Assembly (NCBI GenBank): GCA_900319255.1
Contig: ONNU01000151.1
Span: 1-7,370, forward strand
DNA length: 7,370 nt
Source: an uncultured Eubacteriales bacterium
GTDB taxonomy: Bacteria > Bacillota > Clostridia > Oscillospirales > Acutalibacteraceae
Reading direction: 5' to 3'
Position numbers and translations under genes: made by a program. Positions 6,716 to 7,370 of the stretch are shown here, piece after piece; position 1 is the first letter of the stretch; the number at the start of each line of letters is the position of its first letter. The notes under the pieces are model-generated. The model was not told the DNA's origin. It made no database searches and saw only the letters and a program-made list of their open reading frames with translations.

Positions 6716-6753
6716 GGAAACCCCTGGTGAAATGCTCCGCAGCGCCGGTTTCC
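6716..6753. repeat. Inverted repeat in the trmB leader
   Basis: GGAAACC (6716-6722) is a perfect inverted match to GGTTTCC (6747-6753), separated by 24 bases. It lies in the predicted 5' leader of the trmB transcript, between the promoter and the ribosome binding site. A hairpin here could affect translation, but seven pairs across a long loop may be chance. Confidence 0.3.
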
Positions 6754-6780
6754 CATAATGCAGACAATTATACATCATTT

Positions 6781-6789
6781 ATTATAACA
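6781..6789 (-). promoter_or_regulatory. Extended -10 promoter of the trmB operon
   Basis: On the minus strand TGTTATAAT is a perfect extended -10 element (TGnTATAAT). No good -35 box is seen at the normal distance, which extended -10 promoters tolerate. Transcription should begin near 6774, on top of the most upstream in-frame ATG codons, giving a leader of roughly 90 bases before the true trmB start. Confidence 0.65.
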
Positions 6790-6855
6790 AAAAATACCGC
6801 AATTAATATTCTCGTCAGGAAATATAACTGCAAAAACTAACTTCCATGCATAACA

Positions 6856-6884
6856 GTGACAGAGGGATGAATATACATTATCTG
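6856..6884 (+). promoter_or_regulatory. Possible promoter of the ferritin-like gene
   Basis: GTGACA (6856-6861) matches five of six bases of the -35 consensus and is followed, after 17 bases, by TATCTG (6879-6884), a weak -10. A GCTTT/AAAGC hairpin (6889-6904) lies in the leader that would result. The -10 is poor, so this is tentative. Confidence 0.3.
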
Positions 6885-6928
6885 ACCGGCTTTTTCAGCA
6901 AAGCAAAACATATCACGGAGGTAATCAT

Positions 6929-7333
6929 ATGAACCAGCCCGGTAGCCTCCCCCGCAGACTGGGGGAATATATCAATTCAGAGCTGCATGACGCGCAGCTG
7001 TATACTATCCTGTCAAGATCGGCGCCCAGCGACAGGGATAAGGAGATACTTGAGGAATATTCAGACGACTGCAGGGATAATGCGGGGATATTCATGAAGC
7101 TGTATCAGCGCATGACGGGATATAAATTCACTCCAAAGCCTGTACCCATGAAGGAAAACGGTTCGTACAGAGCTGTACTCAAAGGGCGGATACGGGAGGA
7201 GATAAGGCTGTCGAAAAAATACCGGAGAGAATATCTGAGCATAAGCGATGATATGCAGCTAAAGCGGGCTTTTTTCAATGCATATCACAATTCGCTGGAG
7301 CATGCGGTGGGGATAATCGAGCTGTTGAGTTAG
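6929..7333 (+). CDS. Small ferritin-like four-helix protein
   Basis: This 134-residue cytoplasmic protein resembles ferritin-like/rubrerythrin-type domains. Four helical stretches are likely at about 9-31, 36-62, 82-103 and 107-131. Helix one has the typical INSELHDAQLY pattern (E18), helix three has REEIRLSKKY (E90, E91), and helix four has YHNSLEHA (H120, E124, H125). The second helix reads EEYSDDCRDNAGIF where the family normally has an ExxH metal pair, and helix four also lacks exact ExxH spacing. A di-iron site is therefore uncertain; oxygen-stress or iron-storage roles should not be assumed. Spore-coat relatives of this fold are an alternative. GGAGG (6917-6921) lies seven bases before the ATG. 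The gene is divergent from trmB, sharing their intergenic region, and is followed by no visible terminator before the window ends. Confidence 0.75.
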   Translation: MNQPGSLPRRLGEYINSELHDAQLYTILSRSAPSDRDKEILEEYSDDCRDNAGIFMKLYQRMTGYKFTPKPVPMKENGSYRAVLKGRIREEIRLSKKYRREYLSISDDMQLKRAFFNAYHNSLEHAVGIIELLS

Positions 7334-7351
7334 ACGGGGGATTGTAAAGTC

Positions 7352-7370
7352 CGGGTGTACGGGTGTACGG
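7352..7370. repeat. 8-base tandem repeat at the window edge
   Basis: CGGGTGTA occurs at 7352-7359 and 7360-7367, followed by CGG at the end of the window. The array probably continues beyond the edge, so its size is unknown. It begins about 18 bases after the stop codon of the ferritin-like gene. Confidence 0.6.

Noticed and set aside
1..7370. CRISPR array, tRNA, rRNA, transposase or phage genes
   Set aside because: No spaced identical repeats, cloverleaf sequences, recognisable RNA genes or mobile-element proteins were seen on either strand.

Overview
The window looks like chromosomal DNA of a low-to-mid-GC Gram-positive anaerobe of the class Clostridia, most likely a Ruminococcus-like member of the Oscillospiraceae. 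This rests on protein style (a DUF1385/YqhQ membrane protein coupled to PrmC, TrmB with the NFCNPWP motif, a PhoB/ResE-type two-component pair), strong purine-rich ribosome binding sites, TTG starts, and GC-rich palindromic repeats between genes. The species is an inference; no rRNA or other marker is present. Nothing indicates a phage, plasmid or defence island.

Layout from left to right. Positions 1-124 hold no gene: there is a GC-rich double-hairpin repeat (12-55) and three tandem AT-rich heptamers (85-105). Next come two minus-strand genes, yqhQ then prmC in transcription order, overlapping by the four bases ATGA. Upstream of yqhQ lies a gene-free stretch of about 350 bases (1957-2308), which contains a long imperfect palindrome nested between imperfect terminal inverted repeats. 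It may be a small non-coding mobile element.

Positions 2309-6682 carry four more minus-strand genes that look like one operon. In transcription order they are trmB (tRNA m7G46 methyltransferase), a lipoprotein with three calcium-loop-like DxNxDG repeats, an OmpR-family response regulator, and a membrane sensor histidine kinase. trmB and the lipoprotein gene overlap by four bases (TTGA), and the lipoprotein and kinase genes both start with TTG behind good ribosome binding sites. A clear extended -10 promoter (TGTTATAAT, 6781-6789) precedes trmB and shows that its true start is downstream of the longest reading frame. The lipoprotein, regulator and kinase plausibly form a cell-envelope sensing module driven partly from the trmB promoter.

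On the plus strand, divergent from trmB, a small ferritin-like four-helix protein (6929-7333) has its own ribosome binding site and a possible promoter. Its usual di-iron ligands appear partly lost. The window ends in the start of an 8-base tandem repeat.

Most of the window is ordinary housekeeping plus one uncharacterised envelope-signalling module. The most interesting items are the trmB-lipoprotein-two-component operon, the nested palindromic element, and the degenerate ferritin-like protein.
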